From positions 1-52,600 of the IMG/VR virus record IMGVR_UViG_3300046003_005111: 52,600 bases of DNA, one strand, 5' to 3'. A model generated the notes under the pieces. The model had not been told where the DNA came from. It saw only the letters and a list, made by a program, of their open reading frames with translations, and ran no database searches. Below are positions 28,742 through 36,880 of the stretch, one piece after another (position 1 is the first letter of the stretch; each line of letters begins with the position of its first letter). The stretch comes from a virus. A program made the position numbers and the translations under genes.

Positions 28742-30357
28742 TGTTTTATACAGCCCTAGATAAAAGTGATTATTTTGATTTAGTTGTCACAAAAGATTGT
28801 CGTGATTTTTATCGTGATTATAACGAATGTAAATTAATAAACATTAACGTTACTGAAGACTTATGTTCAATACCTGGGGGTGTTCAAACAGGGGAAGTTG
28901 AGTTAAAAAATATAACCCTTACTGGTTATGATAATTTTTTCATATATAACGGTGTAACGTTTAATACTAATAATTTTACATGGAATACAGCAACTGTTGC
29001 TTGGTTAAACGCTAATTTTAGTTGGTTAAATGATATAGGTGACGGAACAACTGGTTATACCGTAAATAATAACACTATTATTGATATTAATAATGATTTA
29101 ACTTACATTATTGAAAGTGGTGACACATTTTGTTTTCACGAAATATCTGGGTATAGTGGTAACTATTGTTATGAAATTAATCATCTTGAATTAGATAACG
29201 GTGTGTATTATAATAAATTAAACGGTGGGTTTTATCAAGGTTTTTATAAAATATTCGGGCAAAACGTTGAATGGTTTCCAGCTAGAGCTAAAAAGGGTTG
29301 GACTGTTGATATGGTTGTCCATTTTCCAATGGATTTATCTGGAACAACATCTGGAACAACATCTGGAGAAACGTGTGTTATCTTAAATGACATTTACCCA
29401 AATAATAGCGGTTTTATTTTTTATATCGGTACAAGAGCTGAGAATAAATTTGCTGATCAAACAACAATTGAAGTACAAAGATTAGAAACAGAATATAGTG
29501 TTACACCTTTAAATACAAATAATTTATACACATACAATAGTTTAATAACCCTGGATGGTTTAACAAACTACATTGGTTATTTCAATTATTATAACGGTTT
29601 AATGTATACTGGTAGAAATTATACAACAGATTCACAACCATTACAATACCACCAAAAATATGGTGATTTAACATATAATGCGTTTGGTATTAGAGTTACT
29701 AATGATGGTAAAATTGGTTATAGAACCATATACCCAACTGACGTTTGTTATAGTGGTGCCACACAAGAGGTTAGTGGTATAACAAATAATTCATTTATTA
29801 TGGAACCTGACGATCCTTGTGTTAATTACACAAAAGCTCTTATCGTTACAAAATATTTTACTATCGAAGAATGTTACACAAAAAAACCTATTATTAATGT
29901 TAGCGAAAATAAATTTTTAAACATAACTGGTGTTTTTGAAAGAGATTTTGCTTATGGTGATAATTGTCAATTAAAATATGGTGATTACAAAAAAGGTTCT
30001 TTTTCAATTTATTTAAATGGGTTCTTAGTTTTTAGAAATAAAAATTTTATTGAAGTCATGCCGCATGAATTAGACACTGACTCAAAATACCAAGAAGGTG
30101 TACCATTTAATATTTCTTTTGGCGGTGGTACCCAAAATTTAATGGATTTTATTTCACTCGATAACACAAAACATATAAACACTGTACTTGAAAAATTCTT
30201 TGCTGGGACATTTTTAGGTGGAGTTAAATCATTTAAAATGCATTGCGTACCTTTATACACTGTTGAGGTTAAAAAAGAGTTTAGAAGTATTGCGGATATG
30301 TACGATTTACCAATAATAAACGGTGGGAGACAAATATTTATAAAAAATTTATTCTAA
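28741..30357 (+). CDS. Fibre-like virion structural protein
   Basis: The 538-residue protein is rich in Asn, Tyr, Gly and Thr and predicted by eye to be nearly all beta strands. A block at about 170-240 reads GGFYQGFYKIFGQNVEWFPA, KKGWTVDMVVHFP and then YPNNSGFIFYIGTRAENKF, a jelly-roll or lectin-like signature that I recall from virion proteins of large marine phages. A short Ser/Gly/Thr linker (GTTSGTTSGET) splits two strands. The C-terminus (KKEFRSIADMYDLPIINGGR) looks like an attachment module. It is encoded between the neck protein and another virion-like gene with one-base overlaps at both ends. A neck whisker, collar or side fibre is possible. The exact role is not shown. Confidence 0.6.
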   Translation: MFYTALDKSDYFDLVVTKDCRDFYRDYNECKLININVTEDLCSIPGGVQTGEVELKNITLTGYDNFFIYNGVTFNTNNFTWNTATVAWLNANFSWLNDIGDGTTGYTVNNNTIIDINNDLTYIIESGDTFCFHEISGYSGNYCYEINHLELDNGVYYNKLNGGFYQGFYKIFGQNVEWFPARAKKGWTVDMVVHFPMDLSGTTSGTTSGETCVILNDIYPNNSGFIFYIGTRAENKFADQTTIEVQRLETEYSVTPLNTNNLYTYNSLITLDGLTNYIGYFNYYNGLMYTGRNYTTDSQPLQYHQKYGDLTYNAFGIRVTNDGKIGYRTIYPTDVCYSGATQEVSGITNNSFIMEPDDPCVNYTKALIVTKYFTIEECYTKKPIINVSENKFLNITGVFERDFAYGDNCQLKYGDYKKGSFSIYLNGFLVFRNKNFIEVMPHELDTDSKYQEGVPFNISFGGGTQNLMDFISLDNTKHINTVLEKFFAGTFLGGVKSFKMHCVPLYTVEVKKEFRSIADMYDLPIINGGRQIFIKNLF

Positions 30358-30758
30358 TGATATTCAGTATAAGACAAAATGCAACATTACCTATTTTAAA
30401 AATGAAAGTTTTTAGAGATGGTCGTAACGATTTTAGACGTTTTGAAGATTTAATCGAAAATTGTGTGGCAACTTTTGCCATGAAAGATGAAAAAACAGGT
30501 GTTTATAAAGTTGCTAATAAAGCAGCGAATGTTGTCCTTGAAAACCCATGTGATGAAAATGGTTACAAACACTATATCATAACATACCAGTTTACAAAAG
30601 ACGATACTGACAAACCTGGAATATTTCTTGGTGAGTTTAAATTAACTCTTTTTGATCCAGCTGACCCAATGGAAGTTTATGGTGAATTAATAGCACCAAT
30701 CCAAGAGGAGTTATACATACATATCATCGATTCATTTGTAAAAACAGATATTATTTAA
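30357..30758 (+). CDS. Small virion-region protein of unknown function
   Basis: I do not recognise a named family for this 133-residue protein. It looks like one beta-sandwich domain: MIFSIRQNATLPILKMKVFR, an ATFAMKDEKTGVYKVANKAA strand pair, a YIITYQFTKDD strand and FLGEFKLTLFDPADP, ending in EELYIHIIDSF. Phage baseplate and fibre-tip domains with an immunoglobulin-like fold often have this order (a strand stating a material property, then FxGEFxL). It is coupled by TAATG to the fibre-like gene and is the last gene before a new promoter. A partner or adaptor of the upstream fibre-like protein is plausible. Confidence 0.6.
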   Translation: MIFSIRQNATLPILKMKVFRDGRNDFRRFEDLIENCVATFAMKDEKTGVYKVANKAANVVLENPCDENGYKHYIITYQFTKDDTDKPGIFLGEFKLTLFDPADPMEVYGELIAPIQEELYIHIIDSFVKTDII

Positions 30759-30765
30759 CTTTTTT

Positions 30766-30796
30766 TTTGTTTTTTTCAGTTTTATACTTATATTTG
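30766..30796 (+). promoter_or_regulatory. Bacteroidota-type promoter of the DNA polymerase gene
   Basis: TTTG (30766-30769), 19 bases, then TATATTTG (30789-30796) match the -33 (TTTG) and -7 (TAnnTTTG) elements of Bacteroidota housekeeping promoters exactly, including the spacing. The ATG follows 18 bases after the -7 element, giving a leader of about 10 bases. The polymerase gene is an early or middle type of gene, so use of the host polymerase fits. Confidence 0.7.
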
Positions 30797-30813
30797 TCCC
30801 AAAATAAATAATT

Positions 30814-33800
30814 ATGGCTGAATACAAAATATCCCTTGAAGAAATAGAAAGATTTTTAAATGGACACGATGATGAGAAATACATCGTTAATGTTGAGTAT
30901 GACGCTGAAACAAATTTAATTCATAAAATTAAACAAGACCCTGAAAAAGGTAATTTAATTGAGACAGAACCTTTAATGGCTTTTATGTGGATTAAAAATC
31001 TTAACAAGGTTAAGGATTTAACTAATTTTTATGATAACAGTGATTCTAAAATTAAATCAGCTAGACAAAGATTTGGTATTGAAATCAAATCTTTAGGTGG
31101 TGATCACCCAAAATTATTAGAAGGTTATAGATATTTAGTTACCTGTAATCAAGGTAATAAAAGAATGTTAGATTTCTTCAGAGAAGGTGGTATCTACGTA
31201 TATGACACAAGAAACGATATTAAATCACACTTTTTAATGATATCACCTGTTGAGCAATATTTTATACACACTGGTAAACGTTTGTTTAAAGGGTTTGAAG
31301 AATATGATGATATCCATAAATTTATATTTGACTTAGAGACAACAGGTTTAGACCCAAATATTAATAGAATATTCTTGATTGGTATCTACACTAATAAAGG
31401 TGTTAAAGAAATCATACCAGTTGAAAATAATGATGAATCTGAAAGACAAGCAATCACAAAATTCTTCGAAGTTATTAATAATATTAAACCAACAATTATT
31501 GCTGGTTATAATAGCGCTAACTTTGATTGGGATTTCTTTTTTGTCCGTTGCCAAAAACTTGGTTTAGATATTCAAGATATTGCGATAACACTTAAACCAG
31601 GTGAACTTATCCAAAGAAAAGAAAAAAGTATGCTTAAACTTGGTAATGAGGTAGAGGAATATACCCAAACTAATATGTTTGGTTATAGCATCATTGACAT
31701 CATACACTCAGCTAGACGTGCACAAGCGATTGATTCAAGCATGAAATCTGTTGGTTTAAAATACGTTTGTAAGTATAACAAGATCGCCAAAAAGAATCGT
31801 GTTTACATTGTCGGTGATAAAATCGGTAACACATGGTACTCAGAAGATAAATTCTATTTTGATGATAGAACTGGCGCATATTCTAAGACAAAACCAGCTT
31901 TAGAATTTATGGATTATATTCGTAGAGAAGATATCCAAGCTAACCCAGATAAAGTGTTTATTTTTGGTGATAACTTATTAAGAGAAGGTCTTGGTGGTCA
32001 GGCAAAAGAAATGCGTGGTGAACCTAATGTTATTGGTATTGTAACTAAACATTCACCTGATTCAAATCCAGAATCTTATTTCAACGACAAAGATTTTGAT
32101 AACCTTAAAAAATATATTGATTCTGATATTAATCGAATAATTGAAAAGATTAAAGAAGGTAAAACTATCGTATTCCCTAAAATGGGTATTGGTACAGGTT
32201 TGGCCCAGTTAGATATGAGAGCACCAAAAACCTTTAAATATTTAGTAGGTTTATTACGTGCATTACGTGATTATAGTAATTCTTTTCAAGAAGTTGATGG
32301 TAAATACATTGTTGAGCGCTACTTGATTGATGACTTATGGGAAACCATGGAAGTTGATGCTGTTTATAACCAATCATCATTTTTGTTAGCTAAATTAGTA
32401 CCAACAACATATCAAAGGGTTTCAACAATGGGTACTGCTGGTTTATGGAAATTGCTTATGATGGCTTATTCTTTTGAAAATGATCTAGCTATACCATTAT
32501 CTGATACAAAAAGAGATTATACAGGTGGTTTATCAAGGTTATTTAAAGTTGGATATTCAACAACTTTAAGAAAAATGGATTACAACTCACTTTACCCAGC
32601 TATTCAGTTAGCTCATGATGTATTCCCAAGTGTTGATGTTAATGGTGCGATGAAATCGATGTTAAAGTATTTTCACACTGAACGTTTTAATGCTAAAAGA
32701 TTATCTGATAAATATAAAAAAGAGGGTAACTACCAATTAGCTGATAAATATAAACGTAAACAGTTACCGCTTAAGATCTTCATTAACTCGATGTTCGGTG
32801 CACTTGGAGCCCCAATGGCTTTCCAATGGGCTGAAATCGATGTCAGTGAACGTATTACATGTACGGCAAGACAATACCTTAGATTAATGGTTACATACTT
32901 CCTTAAACGAGGTTATACACCTTTGGTTCTTGATACGGATGGTGTAAACTTTATGGCACCTAAAAACGGTGAGCATTATACATATGTTGGTAAAGGGTTA
33001 AATGATGAGGTTGAAGCTGGTAAAGAATACACAGGTGTTAAAGCTGTTGTGGCTGAATTTAACGACACATACATGCGTGGTGAAATGGGTCTTGGTTTAG
33101 ACGGTATTTGGCCAGCAACCATAAATCTATCAAGAAAAAACTATGCTTTATTAGAAGATGATGGGTCGATTAGCTTAACAGGTAATAGTATCAAATCAAA
33201 AGCTATGCCTGTTTATATTGAGGAGTTTTTGGGTAAAGGTATGAAAATATTATTGAATGGTCATGGTTATGACTTTGTTCAATATTACTATGAATATGCT
33301 GAAAAGGTCTATAATAAAGAAATACCGTTGTCTAAGATCGCTACAAAAGCTAGGGTTAAGAAGTCAATAAACGGTTATATAAATCGTGGTGGTGATAAAA
33401 ACGGTAGACAATTAGCTAAACAAGCGCACATGGAATTAGCTATTAAACATAATCTTGATGTTAATCTTGGTGATACAATTTATTATGTTAATAATGGTAA
33501 AACAAAATCACATGGTGATGCTCAGGAAGATAAAAATGGTGAAATGTATGCGACATTGGTATCGAATGAGATCATTGAGAATAAACCAGACTATATTGGT
33601 GAATATAATGTACCAAAATACTTGGAAGCTTTAAATAAAAAAGTTGAACCACTATTGGTTGCTTTTCCCCTTGAAATTAGAGATAAAATTCTTATTAAAA
33701 AACCTGATGAAAGAAAAATGTTCTTAAGATCTGAATTAGATTTGGTAAATGACCAACCAACAGATATCGAAGATCAAGACACATTACAAGAATTTTTTAC

Positions 33801-33915
33801 ACCATCCCCAATGGAAAAAGAATTCTGGGCTAAAATGGAATATGAATCAGATTATTGGTTTTCAGATAAAATAACATTCAAAATACCTGGTTTGGATGAA
33901 GAATTTACGGTTTAG
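30814..33915 (+). CDS. DNA polymerase, family B, with a nested extra domain
   Basis: The 1033-residue replicative polymerase has both activities. Exonuclease: Exo I FDLETTGLDP (Asp173, Glu175), Exo II NSANFDWDFF (Asp238), Exo III YLIDD near residue 502. Polymerase: motif A KMDYNSLYPAIQ (Asp589), motif B KIFINSMFGALGAP (Lys654, Asn658), motif C LDTDGVNF (Asp707, Asp709). Motif C has Gly where most family B enzymes have Ser. Between Exo II and Exo III, residues about 368-488 form a domain not belonging to the polymerase fold: PDKVFIFGDNLLREGLGGQA, VIGIVTKHSPDSNPESYF and MGIGTGLAQLDMRAPKTF. That pattern is found as a stand-alone, macro-domain-like family in bacteria and phages. No intein splice residues are visible. 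The gene has its own Bacteroidota-type promoter. Confidence 0.93.
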   Translation: MAEYKISLEEIERFLNGHDDEKYIVNVEYDAETNLIHKIKQDPEKGNLIETEPLMAFMWIKNLNKVKDLTNFYDNSDSKIKSARQRFGIEIKSLGGDHPKLLEGYRYLVTCNQGNKRMLDFFREGGIYVYDTRNDIKSHFLMISPVEQYFIHTGKRLFKGFEEYDDIHKFIFDLETTGLDPNINRIFLIGIYTNKGVKEIIPVENNDESERQAITKFFEVINNIKPTIIAGYNSANFDWDFFFVRCQKLGLDIQDIAITLKPGELIQRKEKSMLKLGNEVEEYTQTNMFGYSIIDIIHSARRAQAIDSSMKSVGLKYVCKYNKIAKKNRVYIVGDKIGNTWYSEDKFYFDDRTGAYSKTKPALEFMDYIRREDIQANPDKVFIFGDNLLREGLGGQAKEMRGEPNVIGIVTKHSPDSNPESYFNDKDFDNLKKYIDSDINRIIEKIKEGKTIVFPKMGIGTGLAQLDMRAPKTFKYLVGLLRALRDYSNSFQEVDGKYIVERYLIDDLWETMEVDAVYNQSSFLLAKLVPTTYQRVSTMGTAGLWKLLMMAYSFENDLAIPLSDTKRDYTGGLSRLFKVGYSTTLRKMDYNSLYPAIQLAHDVFPSVDVNGAMKSMLKYFHTERFNAKRLSDKYKKEGNYQLADKYKRKQLPLKIFINSMFGALGAPMAFQWAEIDVSERITCTARQYLRLMVTYFLKRGYTPLVLDTDGVNFMAPKNGEHYTYVGKGLNDEVEAGKEYTGVKAVVAEFNDTYMRGEMGLGLDGIWPATINLSRKNYALLEDDGSISLTGNSIKSKAMPVYIEEFLGKGMKILLNGHGYDFVQYYYEYAEKVYNKEIPLSKIATKARVKKSINGYINRGGDKNGRQLAKQAHMELAIKHNLDVNLGDTIYYVNNGKTKSHGDAQEDKNGEMYATLVSNEIIENKPDYIGEYNVPKYLEALNKKVEPLLVAFPLEIRDKILIKKPDERKMFLRSELDLVNDQPTDIEDQDTLQEFFTPSPMEKEFWAKMEYESDYWFSDKITFKIPGLDEEFTV

Positions 33916-33937
33916 TTGAAATATTACCTAAATCACC

Positions 33938-33954
33938 GATATTTATAAATAAAA
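33938..33954 (+). promoter_or_regulatory. Late-type promoter with an exact TATAAATA
   Basis: GATATTTATAAATAAAA contains the T4 late consensus TATAAATA at 33944-33951, 9 bases before the ATG at 33961. It follows the polymerase gene and begins a run of small genes, so it likely separates an early or middle unit from a late one. Confidence 0.6.
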
Positions 33955-33960
33955 TATTGA

Positions 33961-34533
33961 ATGTCACAAAGTAATAACATAAAAGAATTTATTGATCAAG
34001 ATGGTGATATAATTAGTGGTGATAAAAATTACATTAATTACGTTAACACTAGTCATGATACAACCGATGCCGCTATCTTAAAAACTAGACAACCATTTGT
34101 TTTTCAAAACTATAGAAGATATTACGGTGAATCTGTATTACCTTTTAATAATGAAGCAGATTCTTGTAAAAACAACCCTAAAAAGTTCTACGATTTTTTA
34201 GAAAAAAAGGGTATGGAACACACTTTTGAAGATTATTTTACGGAAGTAAAACAAAGAAAAGATGTTAAACCTGTCATTGATCCGAAAGACAAATTAAAAG
34301 AGGTTGCAAAAGAAAAGGCTTTTAAAATGCTTGAAGACCTTCTTTCAAAAAGAAAAGATAATGACTATCTTATATCCAGAGATATGCCAACAACTATCGA
34401 AGAAATTAAAGATAAAGAAAAATTACTTTTTGATAAATTCGATAAAATAGTCGAATTTTTTAAAGAAAACCTAAATGAAGGTGAAAAAAAATTATTATTA
34501 TCTTATTTTGAAAACTCATTAAAAAATGGATAA
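33961..34533 (+). CDS. Unknown late protein
   Basis: I do not recognise this 190-residue protein. The N-terminal half has aromatic-rich short motifs (PFVFQNYRRYYGESVLPF, about 46-63) and a single Cys; the C-terminal half (residues 100-188) is a charged helical region with EVAKEKAFKMLEDLLSKRK, likely a coiled coil. It follows a T4-like late promoter and overlaps the next gene by 8 bases (ATGGATAA). It is therefore likely a virion or assembly factor, with head or scaffold parts being possible; nothing in the sequence proves this. Confidence 0.65.
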   Translation: MSQSNNIKEFIDQDGDIISGDKNYINYVNTSHDTTDAAILKTRQPFVFQNYRRYYGESVLPFNNEADSCKNNPKKFYDFLEKKGMEHTFEDYFTEVKQRKDVKPVIDPKDKLKEVAKEKAFKMLEDLLSKRKDNDYLISRDMPTTIEEIKDKEKLLFDKFDKIVEFFKENLNEGEKKLLLSYFENSLKNG

Positions 34534-35014
34534 CATAAGTGAAGAAAACTCAAAACTTATAGGTAATTTTTATGAAGTACCTGAAGAAGTATTGGTTTAT
34601 GTAAAGCATGCTTTAAATAAACATGGTGAGAATAATAAAACAGCTAAGGGTTATAAAAGAGCAAATCATATTATCAATAACCCAAATCAGCCGTTTGTTA
34701 ATCTAGTTAATATTAAAAACTATTTTGACACGTTAGACACCAACAATATAAATAACATTGAATTTGATTTACATGGCGGTAAGGTTATGAATACTTGGGT
34801 TCAAGATCTTATAAAAAGAGAAAGAGAAAGAGTTGAAGGTAATAAAGTTGCTAGAACAAATGCAGGTATGGATGGTCAATTTAGAAAAGATTCTGAAGGG
34901 GATGATTTTAATACCGATTTACCAAAAAATGTGATGGACACACCAGATATAATGTTTAATAGTGCGTTACTTGAAGATATTACTAGAATAAAAAATTTAA
35001 TAAATAAAATATAA
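34526..35014 (+). CDS. Unknown late protein with conserved IEFDLHGG motif
   Basis: This 162-residue protein has no function I can name, but has a strongly patterned core: HALNKHGENNKTAKGYKRAN (about 28-47), then INNIEFDLHGGKVMNTWVQD and LIKRERERVEG (about 75-105), followed by an acidic linker and a short C-terminal helix, LLEDITRIKNLINKI. I recall similar proteins in other large uncultivated phages. It overlaps the preceding gene by 8 bases and is followed after 2 bases by the next, so it is made with them. Virion or head assembly is likely from context. Confidence 0.65.
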   Translation: MDNISEENSKLIGNFYEVPEEVLVYVKHALNKHGENNKTAKGYKRANHIINNPNQPFVNLVNIKNYFDTLDTNNINNIEFDLHGGKVMNTWVQDLIKRERERVEGNKVARTNAGMDGQFRKDSEGDDFNTDLPKNVMDTPDIMFNSALLEDITRIKNLINKI

Positions 35015-35016
35015 TC

Positions 35017-35280
35017 ATGGCAGATAACATTTTAAGAGTACCAGCGTCTACAAAGTTAAGAGACGTTGCTTATGAAGAATTAAACGGTAAATTAATACCA
35101 GTTAACGAATATAAACCAAATTCTTTTGAATACAGTGCAACAAATCCTAACGCACTTAGTGGTGACGCTAAAGGTAAAGACGAGATTGGTAATACTACCG
35201 ATGTTGAAGAAAGATCAAGATTAGTAGCTGTTAACAATTATAAAGATACTAATACATATCCAGACCCAACTGTGGTTTAA
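35017..35280 (+). CDS. Small unknown protein
   Basis: The 87-residue protein is polar and probably poorly ordered, rich in Asn, Asp and Glu: VPASTKLRDVAYEELNGKLI near the start, EYSATNPNALSGDAKGKDEI in the middle. It starts two bases after the previous stop and is followed after 12 bases by the WYL-like gene. No family is recognised. Its reality is supported by tight packing and codon use like that of its neighbours. Confidence 0.55.
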   Translation: MADNILRVPASTKLRDVAYEELNGKLIPVNEYKPNSFEYSATNPNALSGDAKGKDEIGNTTDVEERSRLVAVNNYKDTNTYPDPTVV

Positions 35281-35292
35281 TTTTTTTTAATT

Positions 35293-35871
35293 ATGCTTAT
35301 TATTGAACAAAACGAAAACGAAAAATTGTCCTTATTACGTCAAGCAATTGAAGATAAGGTAGAAATTTCGTTTTGGTATAGAGGTGTTAAAGTTAGCGAC
35401 CCCAAAAATAAGAGATACACCAAACAAAACTGGAGATTTGCTCAACCGACTGATTTAGGTAAGAGTAAAGGCGAAGGTAATAGATGGATGTTAAGAGCTT
35501 ATCAAAAAAGTGGGGCTAGCAACACTAATAATAAAGCGTGGAAAACATTTTTAGTAGATGAAATGAATAATATAACTCTATTAAATAGCGATAATAAGGC
35601 ATACATATTACAAAAGTATGGTTATTTCGAAAAACCAGACGGATCTGGTTTCAATTTAAGTGGGGATAAAAAAATGGTTAATGATAAACCAGAAATTAAA
35701 ATAGATATAAACAAAAAAAGACCTGAAAATAAACCAGAACAAAAACCAGTGGAACCTCAAGCACAAGGAGAACCTAAAGGACAAAATGTCCCAGAGAACC
35801 CAAATGATAAGGAACCAATAACTGAACATAGTTCTGGATTCTTAAAATGGATATATAACATATATGAGTAA
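35293..35871 (+). CDS. Solitary WYL-like domain protein
   Basis: Residues 10-95 of this 192-residue protein look like a WYL domain: LRQAIEDKVEISFWYRGVKV, then a WRFAQPTDLGKS strand-turn, NRWMLRAYQKSG, and WKTFLVDEMNNITLL. WYL domains bind ligands such as nucleic acids or nucleotides and usually sit in bacterial transcription factors next to a winged helix; here there is none. Residues 120-175 form a Pro-, Glu- and Gln-rich linker, and the C-terminus (SSGFLKWIYNIYE) is a short aromatic helix that may bind a partner. It lies in a run of late genes. A regulator or a virion-bound protein are both possible. The domain call rests on pattern only. Confidence 0.6.
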   Translation: MLIIEQNENEKLSLLRQAIEDKVEISFWYRGVKVSDPKNKRYTKQNWRFAQPTDLGKSKGEGNRWMLRAYQKSGASNTNNKAWKTFLVDEMNNITLLNSDNKAYILQKYGYFEKPDGSGFNLSGDKKMVNDKPEIKIDINKKRPENKPEQKPVEPQAQGEPKGQNVPENPNDKEPITEHSSGFLKWIYNIYE

Positions 35872-36478
35872 TCAAGATAAAGCTGCGTTACTAGCGCAAG
35901 GAATCGCTAAAGCAAGAATGGTAATGGAAAAAGTTGAAGCCAATACTGGTGGTAAAATGGCCCAAGATAGAGGTATGGGTTCTATGCCCGCATCAAGAGA
36001 AATTTATTCCGATAATTATGAGGAGCGTGAGCCAGAGTACTTAACTGAGGAACAAGTTGCTGCCAGAACAAGAAATGCCGCTGGTAATGTACCAAAAAAT
36101 ACTATGAGAAACCTATCAACATCAAAAATGCCTAAAGAAATATTACAATCGTTTATGGAAAACCCAATTGTTGACCCTACAATGCCTGTTGGGATGGATA
36201 ATTTAATGGAACAAATCGCCAAAACGCAACCTAAAACAAAACAAATTGAGGAAATAACTCAACCAAGATCCACTGCACCAAATCAATCAGCACCAATGTT
36301 AACAATGGATAAAGATTTGATTGAATATATTATCAAAAAAACCGTTGAGACTGTTCTTGAAGAACAAGCTAAAAAAACAAGTATCGATGAAAACTTCCAA
36401 ATTAAAATAGGTAACAAAATATTTGGTGGTAAATTAAATGTTTTAAAGGAAAATAATAATAAAACAACTAAAAAGTAA
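35864..36478 (+). CDS. Unknown late protein with coiled-coil C-terminus
   Basis: The 204-residue protein starts inside the WYL-like gene (8-base overlap, ATGAGTAA). Residues 1-110 are Met-, Ala- and Arg-rich and probably flexible, with ARMVMEKVEANTGGKMAQDR and MGSMPASREI. Residues 145-195 contain MDKDLIEYIIKKTVETVLEE and FQIKIGNKIFGGKLNVLKE, a helix followed by a beta hairpin. I recall this C-terminal module from other large phages but know no function. A head-core or scaffold-type protein is a reasonable guess from the flexible Met-rich body; this remains inference. Confidence 0.6.
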   Translation: MSNQDKAALLAQGIAKARMVMEKVEANTGGKMAQDRGMGSMPASREIYSDNYEEREPEYLTEEQVAARTRNAAGNVPKNTMRNLSTSKMPKEILQSFMENPIVDPTMPVGMDNLMEQIAKTQPKTKQIEEITQPRSTAPNQSAPMLTMDKDLIEYIIKKTVETVLEEQAKKTSIDENFQIKIGNKIFGGKLNVLKENNNKTTKK

Positions 36479-36482
36479 AAAC

Positions 36483-36671
36483 ATGCACGTAATTAAATTT
36501 TGTAAAAACAAATGCTGTCCAGTTATTGAGGTTCAAGAAAACGCAATCGTATTGGGTGATAAAGAAGGACCAGAAGGTATAACAACATGGACTAAAAACC
36601 AATTTGCTGACTTTGTTGAAGCAGCTAAAGAAGGTAAATTTGACGAAATAGTTAATATTGAAAACAACTAA
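36483..36671 (+). CDS. Small Cys-containing protein
   Basis: The 62-residue protein reads MHVIKFCKNKCCPVIEVQEN at the start, with three Cys in a CxxxCC arrangement, then a strand-turn-strand with VLGDKEGPEGITTWTKNQF and a C-terminal helix. The CCPV strand followed by a final FADFVEAAKEG helix recalls small single-domain proteins found in phages and bacteria, of unknown function. It begins 4 bases after the previous gene and is followed by a strong terminator, so it closes this transcription unit. Confidence 0.6.
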   Translation: MHVIKFCKNKCCPVIEVQENAIVLGDKEGPEGITTWTKNQFADFVEAAKEGKFDEIVNIENN

Positions 36672-36699
36672 TTGTTAAATTTTTAACAAAAAACTAATG

Positions 36700-36728
36700 A
36701 TGGGAGATTTAATATCTCCCATTTTTTT
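36700..36728 (+). terminator. Rho-independent terminator before the glycosyltransferase block
   Basis: A perfect 9-base-pair stem (36700-36708 with 36714-36722) has a 5-base loop and is followed by a run of seven T from 36722 to 36728. It ends the operon of small late genes and separates it from the sugar gene block. Confidence 0.85.
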
Positions 36729-36880
36729 ATACATTTGTGGTATGAATGTGATAAAAATTGTGCGTGGTGTAAAGCTTATGATAATATGATTAAAATAAAT
36801 GTTATTAAATAAAAATTATTTTATAATATATTTTGATTTTTGATTAATTTTTATTATTATTATGAAAATATAATTAACTT
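36729..36880 (+). other. Leader region of the glycosyltransferase block
   Basis: No standard gene is visible. TACATTTG at 36730-36737 fits the -7 element of a Bacteroidota promoter, but the -33 position has only ATTTA. A short open frame at 36735-36812 begins with TTG and encodes 25 residues, including YECDKNCAWCKAYD with three Cys, then a stop. It has no ATG and may be a gene remnant. The rest is very AT-rich, with TTATTATTATTATG-like sequence just before the next gene. Confidence 0.4.

Noticed and set aside
31918-32277. Intein in the DNA polymerase gene
   Set aside because: The inserted segment lacks a Cys or Ser start, the splicing blocks and a His-Asn end, and lies in the exonuclease region rather than at a catalytic motif where polymerase inteins usually sit.
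36730-36737. Full Bacteroidota promoter before the glycosyltransferase block
   Set aside because: Only the -7 element (TACATTTG) fits. The -33 position has no TTTG and falls in the terminator stem, so I record it only within the leader entry.
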